Shown: positions 1 to 10,288, counted from the first letter of the stretch. The stretch is DNA of 64,000 bases from Glaciihabitans sp. (GCA_025464095.1 JAODMF010000021.1:62001-126000), one strand, 5' to 3'. Notes: generated by a model not told the origin, from the letters alone. Program-made: numbers and translations.

Positions 1-200
1 GTCATGCTGGGCGCGGAAACGAGCTCGTGGTGAGCGAGATCGGCGGCACGGATCGGGCCGATCTTGCTCACGGTCGCGAGCGCGGAGAGCATGCCGTGGC
101 TGAGCCCGCCGCCGGCCGACCGGATGCGCCGGTTGATGCTCCCCGCAATAACGGCCAGGCGCGCGGCGACATCGTTCCGTGCCGGGGTCGCGGCGGTCAT
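1..200 (-). CDS. MarR-family transcriptional regulator, N-terminal part
   Basis: Only the first 66 codons are in the window; the gene runs off the left edge. The visible part (starting [15 protein letters not shown]) reads as the N-terminal helices and start of the winged helix of a MarR regulator, with [11 protein letters not shown] and [12 protein letters not shown] matching the H2-H3 region. Its ATG overlaps the stop of the upstream efflux gene as ATGA, so the two are probably translationally coupled. It likely represses the operon through the palindrome at 1946-1963 and may respond to a compound exported by the MFS pump. The family call rests on this partial sequence and the context. Confidence 0.7.
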   Translation of the reverse strand, partial: MTAATPARNDVAARLAVIAGSINRRIRSAGGGLSHGMLSALATVSKIGPIRAADLAHHELVSAPSM

Positions 201-1927
201 CGGGTGGCCGTGAGCTCGGACTCGGGCGCGGCGTGCGCCGGCTCATCCGGGTGGACGAACTTCTTGCCCCGGGCGAGTGACGCTGCAGCGCCGATGAACG
301 ACATGACCGCCGCCGCAAGGAAAACGACCACCAGCCCGTCGTGGAAGGGACCCGAGATCAGCTGCGGGAAGAACTCCTTGCCGGTCAGCGCTGCAGCGTT
401 CGCGGACGACAGGTGATCGAGCGCCCCCGTCGGCTTGAGCAGCGCCTCTATTGGGTTGTAGCCGAGGAAGGCGGCGAACAGGCTCCCGACCGGCGGCGTG
501 TTCGCGACGCCGCTGGCGACGGCATCCGTCACCCCGTGCGCGGTGAGGCCGCTGCGCAGGGCCGCGGGCAGGTTTGCGGAGAGTCCGGCGACCATGAGCG
601 AGAAGAAGATGCCGATCGAGAGCGAGCTGCCGGCGTTGAGCATGGTGCCAGCCATGCCGGATGCCGAGCCCCGCTGGTTCGCCGGAACACTGTTCATGAT
701 CGCGGTGCGGTTCGGGGCGCTGAACAGGCCCGACCCGATCCCGTTCAGGCCGGTCAGCACCGCGAACTCCCAGTACTGGAAGTCCACCGGCAGGAACAGC
801 AGCGCGATGAACGTGACACCGACGAGCACGAGGCCGGCCGTCGAGAACGCACGGGCACCGAAGCGGTCGGAGAGGGCGCCGGATATCGGCCCAGCCACGA
901 GGAATCCGATCGTCAGCGGCAGCAGGTAGATGCCGGCCCAGAGCGGCGTGCTCTCGTAGCTGTACCCGTGCAGCGGCAGCCAGATTCCCTGCAGCCAGAT
1001 GATGAGCATGAACTGGAGGCCTCCCCGACCGATGGCCGCGAGCAGCCCGGAGAAGTTGCCGGTGGCGAACGCCCGGATGCGGAACAGCGAGACCGCGAAC
1101 ATGGGCTGCTCGGTGCGCATCTCGATGATCACGAACACGACCAGCAGCAGGATGCCGCCGATAATCCCGCCCAGAACCCACGGGTTGCCCCATCCGGTCG
1201 CACTTCCCCCGTAGGGCTGGATGCCGTAGGTGATGCCCGCGAGCAGGGCCGTCAGCCCGACGCCGAAGGTGATGTTGCCCGGCCAGTCCATTTTCGCCCG
1301 CGTGCGCTTGCCGTTGTCGTGCAGCGACGCGTAGCCCCAGACGGTGCCGATGACACCGATCGGGACGCTCACGATGAACACCGCGCGCCAGTCGATCCCG
1401 GCGAGCACTCCGCCGACGATCAGGCCGATGAAGCTGCCCGCGATGGCGGCGACCTGGTTGATGCCCAGCGCCATTCCCCGCTTGTTGGTGGGAAACGCAT
1501 CCGTCAGGATCGCAGTCGAAGTGGCCATCAGGGCCGCGCCGCCGACCCCCTGCACGAGGCGCCATGCAATGATCCACATCGCGCCGCCACCGCCATCGAA
1601 GGGGACGAAGACCAGCGCGATCGCCGCGATCGTGAAGATGGCGAAGCCGAGGTTGTAGACACGCACCCTGCCGAACATGTCGCCGAGCCGGCCGAAGCTC
1701 ACCACCAGAACCGCCGTGACGAGCGTGTATCCCATGATGATCCACAGCAGGTAGCTCACGTTGCCGGGCTGCAGCGGGTTGAGGTGGATGCCCGTGAAGA
1801 TGGCGGGGAGGGAGATCAGCACGATCGAGGAGTTGATCGTAGCGATCAGCATTCCGAGGGTGGTGTTGCTCAGGGCCACCCACTTGTAGTGCGGGCTGTC
1901 ACTGTGGAAAACGGCGGAGCGAGGCAT
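197..1927 (-). CDS. MFS drug/proton antiporter, DHA2 (EmrB/QacA-like), 14 TM
   Basis: The 576-residue membrane protein has the size and hydrophobic pattern of 14-helix DHA2 exporters. Motif A of the major facilitator family, GRLGDMFGR, is at residues 79-87, just after the second helix. The start ATG is preceded by AGAAAGG. The family expels drugs, dyes or antibiotics in exchange for protons. It is the first gene of a two-gene operon with a marR-type regulator, which is a common arrangement for inducible efflux. The substrate cannot be read from the sequence. Confidence 0.88.
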   Translation of the reverse strand: MPRSAVFHSDSPHYKWVALSNTTLGMLIATINSSIVLISLPAIFTGIHLNPLQPGNVSYLLWIIMGYTLVTAVLVVSFGRLGDMFGRVRVYNLGFAIFTIAAIALVFVPFDGGGGAMWIIAWRLVQGVGGAALMATSTAILTDAFPTNKRGMALGINQVAAIAGSFIGLIVGGVLAGIDWRAVFIVSVPIGVIGTVWGYASLHDNGKRTRAKMDWPGNITFGVGLTALLAGITYGIQPYGGSATGWGNPWVLGGIIGGILLLVVFVIIEMRTEQPMFAVSLFRIRAFATGNFSGLLAAIGRGGLQFMLIIWLQGIWLPLHGYSYESTPLWAGIYLLPLTIGFLVAGPISGALSDRFGARAFSTAGLVLVGVTFIALLFLPVDFQYWEFAVLTGLNGIGSGLFSAPNRTAIMNSVPANQRGSASGMAGTMLNAGSSLSIGIFFSLMVAGLSANLPAALRSGLTAHGVTDAVASGVANTPPVGSLFAAFLGYNPIEALLKPTGALDHLSSANAAALTGKEFFPQLISGPFHDGLVVVFLAAAVMSFIGAAASLARGKKFVHPDEPAHAAPESELTATR

Positions 1928-1945
1928 GGAAGCCTTTCTAGCTAA

Positions 1946-1963
1946 TTAGTTGTATACAACTAA
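1946..1963. promoter_or_regulatory. Probable MarR operator
   Basis: TTAGTTGTATACAACTAA is a perfect 18-bp palindrome located 18 bp upstream of the efflux gene start. MarR dimers bind palindromes of this length and typically sit on their own promoter. A possible -35 (GTGACG) and -10 (TGTATA) for the minus strand would place the palindrome over the -10. The palindrome is seen directly; the regulator pairing is inferred. Confidence 0.7.
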
Positions 1964-2042
1964 CTATATCGCGAACGTCACGGTGATGTGAATAGGCTCT
2001 AGGTCGACTCGCTTCGCAGGTTCATTCTCGGAAGGATCAGCC

Positions 2043-2978
2043 ATGTCCCGCATCTACAACGACATCACCGAGGTCTTCGGCAAGACACCCCTCGTGCGCC
2101 TCAACGCTGTGACTAAGGGACTGGGCGCGACGGTGCTCGCGAAGCTCGAGTTCTACAACCCGTCCGCGAGCGTGAAAGATCGGCTCGGGGTCGCCATCGT
2201 CGACGCCGCCGAGAAGTCGGGGGAGCTGAAGCCGGGCGGCACGATCGTCGAGGCAACCAGCGGCAATACCGGCATCGCGCTGGCAATGGTGGGCGCGGCT
2301 CGCGGCTACACGGTGATCCTGGCGATGCCGGAGACCATGAGCAAGGAGCGCAAGATGCTCCTGAAGGCCTACGGCGCAGAACTGATCCTGACGCCCGGCG
2401 GCGAGGGGATGCGCGGAGCCGTCAGCAAGGCCGAGGAGATCGTCGCCCAGACCCCCGGCGCTGTTCTCGCCAGGCAGTTCGGCAACGCGGCGAATCCCGC
2501 AATCCACCGCGCTACCACTGGCCCGGAGATCTGGGAAGACACGGATGGTGCTGTCGACATCTTCGTCGCCGGAATCGGCACGGGGGGAACAATCACGGGC
2601 GCCGGCAACTACCTCAAGGAACAGAAGCCGGGCCTCACGGTCGTGGCCGTGGAGCCGGAGGAGTCCGCCATCCTGAACGGTGGCGCACCCGGCCCGCACA
2701 AGATCCAGGGGATCGGCGCGAACTTCATCCCCGAGATCCTCGATCGCACCGTGTACGACGAGGTCATCGATGTGAACATCACCCAGTCCGTGGCAATGGC
2801 GCGACGCCTGGCGGCGGAGGAGGGCATCCTCGCCGGCATCTCCTCCGGCGCCACCGTGACGGCGGCGGTCGAACTGGCCGCGCGACCGGAAAACGCGGGC
2901 AAGACCATCGTCGTCATCGTCGCGAGCTACGGTGAGCGCTACCTGTCGACGGTCTTGTACGAAGACCTGGTGGACTAG
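2043..2978 (+). CDS. cysK: Cysteine synthase A (O-acetylserine sulfhydrylase)
   Basis: This PLP enzyme makes L-cysteine from O-acetylserine and sulfide. At 311 residues it is full length. The PLP lysine is K45 in SVKDR, the substrate loop TSGNTG is at residues 72-77, and the phosphate-binding glycine loop is GIGTGGT. Serine acetyltransferase (cysE) starts 13 bases after its stop, so substrate supply and use are co-expressed. An AGGAT ribosome-binding site precedes the ATG. Confidence 0.96.
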   Translation: MSRIYNDITEVFGKTPLVRLNAVTKGLGATVLAKLEFYNPSASVKDRLGVAIVDAAEKSGELKPGGTIVEATSGNTGIALAMVGAARGYTVILAMPETMSKERKMLLKAYGAELILTPGGEGMRGAVSKAEEIVAQTPGAVLARQFGNAANPAIHRATTGPEIWEDTDGAVDIFVAGIGTGGTITGAGNYLKEQKPGLTVVAVEPEESAILNGGAPGPHKIQGIGANFIPEILDRTVYDEVIDVNITQSVAMARRLAAEEGILAGISSGATVTAAVELAARPENAGKTIVVIVASYGERYLSTVLYEDLVD

Positions 2979-2991
2979 CGGGCCTGCGGCT

Positions 2992-3561
2992 ATGGCACTC
3001 TTTGCGCGAACGCGAGAAGACATCGCGAACGCGCAGCGGCGGGACCCTGCCGCTCGCGGCGGCTTCGAGGTCTGGCTCACGTACTCCGGGCTGCACGCGA
3101 TTTGGGGGTACCGGTTCGCGCACTGGTTGTGGCGCAGCGGCCTCAAGTCACTGGCGCGCTCTGTCTCGCAGTGGGTGCGGTTCCTGACGGGCGTGGAGAT
3201 TCACCCGGCCGCGATCATCGGGCGACGTTTCTTCATCGACCACGGGATGGGAACGGTCATCGGGGAGACGGCCGAGATCGGCGACGACGTGATGATCTAC
3301 CACGGCGTCACCCTCGGTGGCCGCAGTTCGGTGCATGAGAAGCGGCATCCGACGATCGGGAACGGCGTGGTCGTCGGTGCCGGTGCAGGCATCCTCGGTC
3401 CGGTCACGATTGGTGCGCGATCGATCGTCGGCGCGAACGCGGTCGTGGTGACGGATGCCCCGCCGGACTCGGTGCTGACGGGCGTTCCGGCGCGCCCCCG
3501 CCCGCGGAACGCGACCCGCGCCGCCGCCCAGACCTTCGCCGACCCCGACTTCTACATCTAG
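2992..3561 (+). CDS. cysE: Serine O-acetyltransferase
   Basis: It converts serine and acetyl-CoA to O-acetylserine, the substrate of the upstream cysK product. The 189-residue protein is the short actinobacterial form, with the left-handed beta-helix (hexapeptide) domain containing the catalytic DHGMG and [10 protein letters not shown] motifs and a C-terminal tail ending in DFYI. A C-terminal isoleucine is typical of serine acetyltransferases that dock into the CysK active site to form the cysteine synthase complex. I chose the ATG 13 bases after cysK; an upstream in-frame extension would overlap cysK. Confidence 0.94.
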   Translation: MALFARTREDIANAQRRDPAARGGFEVWLTYSGLHAIWGYRFAHWLWRSGLKSLARSVSQWVRFLTGVEIHPAAIIGRRFFIDHGMGTVIGETAEIGDDVMIYHGVTLGGRSSVHEKRHPTIGNGVVVGAGAGILGPVTIGARSIVGANAVVVTDAPPDSVLTGVPARPRPRNATRAAAQTFADPDFYI

Positions 3562-3564
3562 CCC

Positions 3565-3650
3565 CTCCCCCTCACACGAGTTGCCCACTTTGGCCGGTAT
3601 GCCGGGCGAGATAGCGACACAAGTGGGCAACTCGTGTGAAGGGGGGCGGG
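3565..3650. repeat. Palindromic repeat, family C, copy 1
   Basis: Two 19-bp arms are perfect inverted repeats: TCACACGAGTTGCCCACTT at 3572-3590 and its complement at 3621-3639. They extend imperfectly into C-rich and G-rich flanks. The arm recurs at 7759-7824. The element begins immediately after the cysE stop and could also act as a transcription terminator or mRNA-stabilising hairpin. Confidence 0.85.
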
Positions 3651-3788
3651 AGACTTGACGATTCCGCGACTCTTTGGGCCGATTCCTCGACAGATGGGGA
3701 ACGACCTGTCTAGGGTGTGAGACACGACCCCACTCGGGGGGTGCATCCCACGTGCCGTAGCCGCACATCCCTAGGAGCTGTTCGAGTC

Positions 3789-6700
3789 ATGACCTGGCGC
3801 ACCCCCACAATCGCAATCACCACCGCCCTACTGCTCGGGATGTCGGCGCTCGCCGCCCCATCGGCTTCCGGGGCGACCCCCGACCATTCGATCGCCGAGG
3901 TTCAGGGCACCGGGGCCGCAACCCCGCTCTCCGGCACCGTGGTGACCGTGGAGGGCGTCGTCACCGCCGACTATCGCGGCGTGAGCAACTTCCGCGGACT
4001 GTTCGTGCAGTCGGCCACCTCGGCCGGCATCGACGGGGCGTCGGACGGGATCTTCGTCTACCTCAACCAGGCGAACCCCGCGGTGTCCATCGGCGACCTG
4101 GTGACGGTCACCGGCACCGCCGGCGAGAACGGCGGCCAGACCCAGATCACCGCGACGACCGCGGGCGCCGTCAGCCTGGTCAGCGCGAACGCCGGAGTGC
4201 CGGATGCGGTGAGCCTGCCCGCAGCGACCGTCGGCACCGCGCGCGAAAAGTTCGAGGGGATGCGCGTCGAGCTGACCGGGACCTACCTGCTCAGTTCAAC
4301 GCACCAGGTCTACAACTTCGGAACGCTCTGGCTGAGCGCTGGCAAGCTCGCCGTGAAGTCCACCGAGACGACGGATGCCGGCCCGGCCGCTGACGCGATC
4401 GCCGCCGCCAACCGTGCCAGCCGGCTGCTCGTCGATGACGGCTACAGCATCCGGGTCGACAATTCCGCGCACCCTGGCACGCAACCGTTCCTCTCCAAGG
4501 ACACCGTGGTCCGCGACGGGGACCGGTTCGTTCCGCCCGCACGGCCGATGATCCTGGGCGAGGGCTTCGGCGACTACCGGCTCGAGCCGAGCATCCCCAT
4601 CAATGACTCGAGCGCCGCCGCCTACAAGCCGACGTTCGAGACCCTGAACCCGCGCCCGGCCACCTCGCCGGAGGTCGGCGGCGACTTCGCTGTCGCGTCG
4701 TTCAACGTGCAGAACTACTTCACCGACTTCGGCGGCAACGCCCGCGGCGCGGCAAATGCCGCGGAGTTCGCCGTGCAGAAGTCCAAGACCATCGCCGGAA
4801 TCGTCGGGCTTGGCGCGAGCATCGTCACGCTCGAGGAGGTCGAGAATTCGATCAAGTTCGGGCATCCGGTCGACACCTCGCTCGCCGACCTGGTCGACGG
4901 CCTCAACGCGAAAGAAGGCGCCGGTACCTGGGCGTACGTGCCGACACCGGCAGCGCTTGCGGATGCCGCAGCCACGACCGACTTCATCACCAACGCCATC
5001 ATCTACAAGCCGGCATCCGTCACCCGCATCGGCGACAGCATCGCCGACATCGACGAGACCGTCTGGAACATCGCGCGCGAACCGATCGCGCAGACATTCC
5101 GGGTCGACGGCAAGGTCATCACGGTCATCGGTAACCACCTCAAGTCCAAGAGCGGAACGGGCACCGAGCCCGCCGACGGGCAGGGGCAGTTCACCGCGGA
5201 GCGGGTCGCGCAGGCGAAGAGCCTCGCTGCGTTCATCACGACGATCACCGAGGACCCGGCCAAGGGCAAGAACGTCATCTCGCTGGGCGACTACAACGCG
5301 TACGCGCAGGAAGACCCGATCCAGGCGCTCACGGATGCCGGGCTCGTCGACCTGGTTCCGACGAAGACCGACGACCAATACACCTACACCTTCGACGGCG
5401 AGGTCGGCTCACTCGACCACGCGCTCGTGACGAAGGCGCTCGCTGCATCCATCGCCGGCGTCGGCGTCTGGTCGATCAACTCAGCGGAGTGGAGCGATCG
5501 CGGCTACGCGTTCGGCGCCACGGAGGCGGGCACGCCATTCCGGTCGAGCGACCACGACCCGATCAAGGTCGGAATCACGGCGGCAGATCCGCCCGTGAAC
5601 ATCGACGTCGTGTCGATCAACGACTTCCACGGGCGCATCGAGGCCTCCTCTCCCGCGGCTGGCGCAGCAGTTCTCGGCGGCATGGTGAAGTCCTACCGCG
5701 CCGCGAACCCGAACACGCTGTTTGTCTCCGCTGGTGACAACATCGGCGCATCCACCTTCACCTCGTTCATCCAGGACGACCAGCCGACGCTGGACGCGCT
5801 GAACTCGATCGGGCTCGACGCAAGCTCCCTCGGCAACCACGAGTTCGACAAGGGGGCCAGCGACCTGACCGGGCGCATCCTCCCCCCGGCGAACTTTCCC
5901 TACCTCGCTGCCAACATCTATGACAAGGGCACCGAGACTCCCGCCTACGATGCCTATTCGGTGAAGCAGGTGGATGGGGTGTCGGTCGGATTCATCGGAG
6001 CCGTCACCGAGGAACTCCCCACGCTGGTGAGCCCCGCCGGAATCGCGAACCTGACGGTTGGCCCGATCGTGCCGGCCGTCAACCGCGTGGCGGACCAGCT
6101 TTCCGACGGCGACCCGGCCAACGGCGAAGCTGACGTTCTCGTGCTGCTCGTGCACGAGGGAGCCGCAACGGCAGACATCGCCGACTCGACCGGCGACACC
6201 GTTTTCGGCAGGATCACCTCGGGCGTCGACGCGAATGTGGATGCCATCGTCTCGGCCCACACGCACGTCACCTACAACCACCAGCTGCCCGTTCCCGGAA
6301 CCGACCGCACGCGGCCCGTCCTGCAGTCCGGCCAGTATGGCGAGAAGTTCGGACACCTGTCGCTCTCCGTGGATCCGCAGAGCCACAAGCTGCTGAGCAT
6401 CACCTCCGAGGTGAAGCCGCTGTTCGGCGCGTACCCGCCCGACCCGGCCGTGGCTGACATTGTCGCGGCGGCGGTGAAGGTCGCCGATGTGAAGGGTGCC
6501 GTGAAGGTCGGCGAGATAACCGCCGACTTCAACCGGGCATCCCAGTCCGCCAGCCCGTTCGCGGAGAACCGCGGCGGCGAGGCGACGCTCGGCAACTTCG
6601 TCGCGGACGTGCAGTTGTTCGCGGCGAAGGATGCCGGCGCGCAGGTCGCGCTGATGAACCCGGGCGGGCTGAGGGCAGACCTCAGGTTCGCCGGCACCGG

Positions 6701-7745
6701 AGCGACCGACCCGGACGGCAACGTGACGTTCAAGGAGGCGGCGGGTGTTCAACCCTTCGCCAACACGCTGGTCACCGAGACGCTCACGGGGGCGCAGCTG
6801 AAATCGGTGCTCGAGGAGCAGTGGCAGCCGGCCACTGCCAGCAGGCCGTTCCTGAAGCTGGGTGTGTCGAAGTCGCTGAAGTACACCTACGACCCCACGG
6901 CCGCGGCCGGCAGCCACATCGGCGCGATCTACCTGAACGGTACGGTCGTCGCCCCGGCCGACAGCGTCAAGGTGGTGGTGAACTCATTCCTTGCCAGCGG
7001 TGGAGACAACTTCGCGACCCTGGCATCCGGGTCAGGCAAGGCTGACAGCGGCAAGATCGACCTGCAGAGCATGGTCGACTACTTCACGACCCAGAAGACG
7101 GCGACTCCCGACTACGCGCAGCGTGCCGTCGGAGTGAAGCTCTCGGCGCCGGGCGCGAACGGGTACGCGCCGGGCGATTCGGTCACGCTGGACCTGTCGT
7201 CCCTGCTGTTCAGCAACGGCGAGCCGAACACCGGGACCGCGGTCGTCAGCTACGGCGGCGTGGAGCTGGGATCGGCGGCCATCGATCCGACGATCGTGCC
7301 GTCGACGGATGAGGTGGGCCGGGCATCCGTCACGGTGAAGCTTCCGGCGCAGGCGACCGGAGGCCTGCACGCACTGACGGTGACGGTGCCCGAGCGCGGC
7401 ACGTCCATCGACGTGCCCATCGAGATCACGGTTCCCCCCGTTGTCACGTCGCCGACGCACACGATCGGTGCACCGAGCAACCTGCTCGTTCGGGCTGGTA
7501 GCCCGGTGAAGTACTCGGTGCGGGTGACGACGGATGCCGCGGGCACCGTGCCGATCGGGACTGTCGCGGTGTTCGACCGGGGAACCCGGATCGCAACCCT
7601 CACACTCGGCGCGGGCGACAAGGGTCGTGGCTCCGTGGCGCTTCCCGGATTCTCGCGGGGACTGCACCTCCTGAAAGCGACGTTCCTCGGATCGGACACG
7701 CTCAAGCCGTCGTCGAGCATCACCGTTCCGCTGCTCGCCCTGTAA
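3789..7745 (+). CDS. Secreted ExeM/NucH-type nuclease fused to 5'-nucleotidase
   Basis: The protein has 1,318 residues. A Sec signal peptide (MTWRTPTIAITTALLLGMSA, with AxA sites after it) is followed by an OB-fold-like region. An endonuclease/exonuclease/phosphatase domain spans about 300-590 (FNVQNYF near 305, SSDHDPIK near the end). A UshA-like metallophosphatase starts near 604 (SINDFHG, then GNHEFDKG near 682). The 5'-nucleotidase C domain follows (GEATLGNFVADV near 928). A C-terminal Ig-like domain is at about 1218-1318. Together the activities would degrade extracellular DNA and dephosphorylate nucleotides, for phosphate or nucleoside scavenging. No LPXTG anchor is visible. The start follows AGGAG; an upstream in-frame ATG at 3717 would bury the signal peptide. 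Confidence 0.9.
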   Translation: MTWRTPTIAITTALLLGMSALAAPSASGATPDHSIAEVQGTGAATPLSGTVVTVEGVVTADYRGVSNFRGLFVQSATSAGIDGASDGIFVYLNQANPAVSIGDLVTVTGTAGENGGQTQITATTAGAVSLVSANAGVPDAVSLPAATVGTAREKFEGMRVELTGTYLLSSTHQVYNFGTLWLSAGKLAVKSTETTDAGPAADAIAAANRASRLLVDDGYSIRVDNSAHPGTQPFLSKDTVVRDGDRFVPPARPMILGEGFGDYRLEPSIPINDSSAAAYKPTFETLNPRPATSPEVGGDFAVASFNVQNYFTDFGGNARGAANAAEFAVQKSKTIAGIVGLGASIVTLEEVENSIKFGHPVDTSLADLVDGLNAKEGAGTWAYVPTPAALADAAATTDFITNAIIYKPASVTRIGDSIADIDETVWNIAREPIAQTFRVDGKVITVIGNHLKSKSGTGTEPADGQGQFTAERVAQAKSLAAFITTITEDPAKGKNVISLGDYNAYAQEDPIQALTDAGLVDLVPTKTDDQYTYTFDGEVGSLDHALVTKALAASIAGVGVWSINSAEWSDRGYAFGATEAGTPFRSSDHDPIKVGITAADPPVNIDVVSINDFHGRIEASSPAAGAAVLGGMVKSYRAANPNTLFVSAGDNIGASTFTSFIQDDQPTLDALNSIGLDASSLGNHEFDKGASDLTGRILPPANFPYLAANIYDKGTETPAYDAYSVKQVDGVSVGFIGAVTEELPTLVSPAGIANLTVGPIVPAVNRVADQLSDGDPANGEADVLVLLVHEGAATADIADSTGDTVFGRITSGVDANVDAIVSAHTHVTYNHQLPVPGTDRTRPVLQSGQYGEKFGHLSLSVDPQSHKLLSITSEVKPLFGAYPPDPAVADIVAAAVKVADVKGAVKVGEITADFNRASQSASPFAENRGGEATLGNFVADVQLFAAKDAGAQVALMNPGGLRADLRFAGTGATDPDGNVTFKEAAGVQPFANTLVTETLTGAQLKSVLEEQWQPATASRPFLKLGVSKSLKYTYDPTAAAGSHIGAIYLNGTVVAPADSVKVVVNSFLASGGDNFATLASGSGKADSGKIDLQSMVDYFTTQKTATPDYAQRAVGVKLSAPGANGYAPGDSVTLDLSSLLFSNGEPNTGTAVVSYGGVELGSAAIDPTIVPSTDEVGRASVTVKLPAQATGGLHALTVTVPERGTSIDVPIEITVPPVVTSPTHTIGAPSNLLVRAGSPVKYSVRVTTDAAGTVPIGTVAVFDRGTRIATLTLGAGDKGRGSVALPGFSRGLHLLKATFLGSDTLKPSSSITVPLLAL

Positions 7746-7758
7746 CCCCCCACACACA

Positions 7759-7824
7759 CACACGAGTTGCCCACTTTTGTCGCTATTTCGGCCGGGATAG
7801 CGACCAAAGTGGGCAACTCGTGTG
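7759..7824. repeat. Palindromic repeat, family C, copy 2
   Basis: Arms of 28 bp (7759-7786 and 7797-7824) pair with one mismatch around a 10-base loop. The outer 19 bases, CACACGAGTTGCCCACTTT, match copy 1 at 3572-3590. It begins 14 bases after the nuclease gene stop, preceded by a short CA repeat. Like copy 1, it sits directly downstream of a gene. Confidence 0.87.
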
Positions 7825-7868
7825 ATCGCCAGCGGTAGGTCGGCAGCGGCTTGTACTCTGGGATCGAC

Positions 7869-9671
7869 ATGACACCCGCCCTCTCCGTGCTCGAGAAGAC
7901 CTTCGGCTACAACTCCTTCCGCGGCCAGCAGGCGGAGATCATCCAGCAGGTCATCGACGGCGGCGATGCCCTGGTGCTGATGCCGACCGGCGGCGGCAAG
8001 TCGCTCTGCTACCAGATTCCCGCGCTGGTTCGGAACGGCACCGGCATCGTCATCTCCCCGCTCATCGCCCTCATGCAGGACCAGGTCGATGCCCTGTCCG
8101 CCCTCGGCGTTCGCGCGGCGTTCCTCAACTCGACCCAGGACGGCACCGAGCGGATGCGCGTAGAAGCCGCGTTTCTCGCGGGGGAGCTCGACCTGCTCTA
8201 CCTCGCTCCGGAGCGCCTCAGCGTCTCCTCGACCGTCGAACTGCTCGACCGCGGGCGCATCGCCCTCTTCGCGATCGACGAGGCACACTGCGTTTCCCAG
8301 TGGGGGCACGACTTTCGTCCCGACTACCTGCGGCTCTCGATGCTGCACGAGCACTGGCCGAACGTCCCCCGGATTGCGCTCACGGCCACCGCGACCGAGG
8401 TCACCCACGCGGAGATCACCAAGCGGCTCGACCTCGGCGGTGCGCGGCACTTCGTGGCCAGCTTCGATCGTCCGAACATCCAGTACCGCATCGAGTCGAA
8501 GAACCAGCCGCTGCAGCAGCTGCTGACCCTGCTTCGCACCGAGCATCCCGGAGACGCGGGCATCGTCTACTGCCTGTCGCGCGCATCCGTTGAGAAGACC
8601 GCCGACTTTCTCGTCGAGCAGGGCATTCCCGCCCTTCCCTACCACGCGGGACTCGACACGGCCGTGCGCCAGCGCAACCAGTCGCGGTTCCTGCGCGAGG
8701 ACGGCATCGTCATGGTCGCCACCATCGCCTTCGGCATGGGGATCGACAAGCCCGACGTGCGTTTCGTCGCCCACCTCGACCTGCCGAAAAGCGTCGAGGG
8801 GTACTACCAGGAGACCGGGCGCGCGGGCCGTGACGGGCTGCCATCAACCGCATGGCTGGCCTATGGACTGCAGGATGTCGTGCAGCAGCGCCGAATGATC
8901 GACCAGTCCGAGGGGGATCGCGCCCACCGCCAACGGCTCACCCAGCACCTGGATGCGATGCTCGCGCTGTGCGAGACGCTGGAGTGCCGGCGGGTGCAGC
9001 TGCTGGCCTACTTCGGCCAGGCATCCGACCCCTGTGGCAACTGCGACACCTGCCTCGCTCCGCCCGAGGGCTGGGACGGCACCATACCGGCCCAGAAGCT
9101 GCTGTCGACGGTCGTGCGCCTGTTCCGCGAGCGCAACCAGAAGTTCGGCGCCGGCCACATCATCGACATCCTCGTCGGCAAGCACACGCCGCGCGTCACC
9201 GAGAACGGGCATGACACGCTGACCACGTTCGGCATCGGCGCCGACCTCACCGATCAGGAATGGCGCGGCGTCGTGCGGCAGCTTCTCGCCCAGGGACTGC
9301 TCGCGGTGAACTCAGACGGGTTCGGAACCTTGGTGATCACGGATGCCAGCGCGGGAGTACTCGATGGCTCGCGACCGGTGCGCCTGCGCCGCGAGCCCGA
9401 CCGACCCGCCAAGGCCGCGAAGAAGTCCGCGGTGGCGTCATCCCTGCCGGGCGAAGCGGTTCCCCTGTTCGAGCGGCTGCGGGAGTGGCGTGCCGGGGCC
9501 GCGCGGGATCAGGGGGTTCCGGCGTACATCGTCTTCGGAGACGCCACTCTTCGCGGAATCGCACTCACCCGGCCGGCCACTCTCGCCGAGCTCGCCAGCA
9601 TCAGCGGCGTCGGGGAGAAGAAGCTGGACACCTACGGCGAGCAGCTGCTTGAGGTTGTTGCCGCGGGCTGA
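7869..9671 (+). CDS. recQ: ATP-dependent DNA helicase RecQ
   Basis: A 3'-5' helicase for recombination and replication-fork repair, 600 residues. Walker A (MPTGGGKS) is at 38-45, the DEAH box (DEAHC) near 137, and motif VI ([10 protein letters not shown]) follows. The RecQ zinc-binding cysteines (CGNCDTC) are near 390. An HRDC domain ends the protein (about 530-600), carrying the helix-hairpin-helix-like ISGVGEKK. The ATG at 7869 gives the usual N terminus; a TTG 18 bases upstream is possible. The gene lies between two palindromic repeats. Confidence 0.95.
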   Translation: MTPALSVLEKTFGYNSFRGQQAEIIQQVIDGGDALVLMPTGGGKSLCYQIPALVRNGTGIVISPLIALMQDQVDALSALGVRAAFLNSTQDGTERMRVEAAFLAGELDLLYLAPERLSVSSTVELLDRGRIALFAIDEAHCVSQWGHDFRPDYLRLSMLHEHWPNVPRIALTATATEVTHAEITKRLDLGGARHFVASFDRPNIQYRIESKNQPLQQLLTLLRTEHPGDAGIVYCLSRASVEKTADFLVEQGIPALPYHAGLDTAVRQRNQSRFLREDGIVMVATIAFGMGIDKPDVRFVAHLDLPKSVEGYYQETGRAGRDGLPSTAWLAYGLQDVVQQRRMIDQSEGDRAHRQRLTQHLDAMLALCETLECRRVQLLAYFGQASDPCGNCDTCLAPPEGWDGTIPAQKLLSTVVRLFRERNQKFGAGHIIDILVGKHTPRVTENGHDTLTTFGIGADLTDQEWRGVVRQLLAQGLLAVNSDGFGTLVITDASAGVLDGSRPVRLRREPDRPAKAAKKSAVASSLPGEAVPLFERLREWRAGAARDQGVPAYIVFGDATLRGIALTRPATLAELASISGVGEKKLDTYGEQLLEVVAAG

Positions 9672-9785
9672 GCGGTTTTGGGGGCGCGTGCCTGCTCGTG
9701 GCTACCTATGCCTGCCCGAGCCCGTGCCTGGGCCTGCCCATTGCCATTGCCCGTGCCTGTGCGGGTTGCACGCGCACGTTGCACG

Positions 9786-9869
9786 TTGCAAATTCAGGAG
9801 ATCGCTGGAACATGTCGGCGTGTTGGGGCCGACACGCCGGGGCGCTCGCGCGATCTCCTGAATTTGCAA
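9786..9869. repeat. Palindromic element, family A, intergenic copy
   Basis: Perfect 20-bp inverted arms, TTGCAAATTCAGGAGATCGC at 9786-9805 and its complement at 9850-9869, enclose a GC-rich 44-base loop. Arms and loop both align with the element inside tilS at 17414-17501. The copy sits between the convergent recQ and trxA genes and could serve as a bidirectional hairpin terminator. The preceding bases 9672-9785 hold only low-complexity repeats of the word CGTGCCTG. Confidence 0.9.
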
Positions 9870-9913
9870 AACCCACAGGCAGAAGAGGGCGGGCTCAGAA
9901 CAGGGGGGGCGGG

Positions 9914-10288
9914 CTAGGGGGAGACGGATGCGCGCTGCGCCTCGATGTCCTTGCGAACGGTGTCCATGTCGAGATCCCGCACGGCGCCGATCACCTGGTT
10001 GAGGGTTGGTGCCGCGAGTGCCCCCGGCTGCGCGAAGACGAGAACCCCGTCGCGAAAGGCCATCAGGGTCGGAATCGAGGTGATCCCGGCCGCACTCGCG
10101 AGCTCGCGCTCGGCCTCGGTATCGATCTTTCCGAAGGTGATGTCCGGGTTCTTCTCGCTGGCCTCTTCGAAGACGGGCGCGAAGTTGCGGCACGGTCCGC
10201 ACCACTCCGCCCAGAAGTCGACGAGCACGATATCCGATTCGAGAACGGTCTTCTCAAAGTCATCAGCGGTCAGATTTACGGTAGCCAT
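9914..10288 (-). CDS. trxA: Thioredoxin
   Basis: A 124-residue thioredoxin-fold protein with the canonical WCGPC redox motif (C30 and C33) and the cis-proline in SIPTLM. It reduces protein disulfides using thioredoxin reductase. The C-terminal 15 residues extend slightly beyond a minimal thioredoxin. The start is ATG at 10288; a GTG immediately upstream is equally possible. It is a single gene, convergent with recQ. Confidence 0.93.
   Translation of the reverse strand: MATVNLTADDFEKTVLESDIVLVDFWAEWCGPCRNFAPVFEEASEKNPDITFGKIDTEAERELASAAGITSIPTLMAFRDGVLVFAQPGALAAPTLNQVIGAVRDLDMDTVRKDIEAQRASVSP

Noticed and set aside
341-1945. A 534-codon open frame antisense to the MFS gene
   Set aside because: It shadows a clear 14-helix transporter, and its translation is dominated by Arg, Asp and Gln with no fold-like pattern.
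1928-2042. A sulfur or cysteine riboswitch before cysK
   Set aside because: The leader is only about 110 bases long, shared with the efflux operator, and shows no recognisable aptamer.
3148-3768. A 206-codon frame antisense to cysE
   Set aside because: It crosses a palindromic repeat and the well-supported cysE gene.
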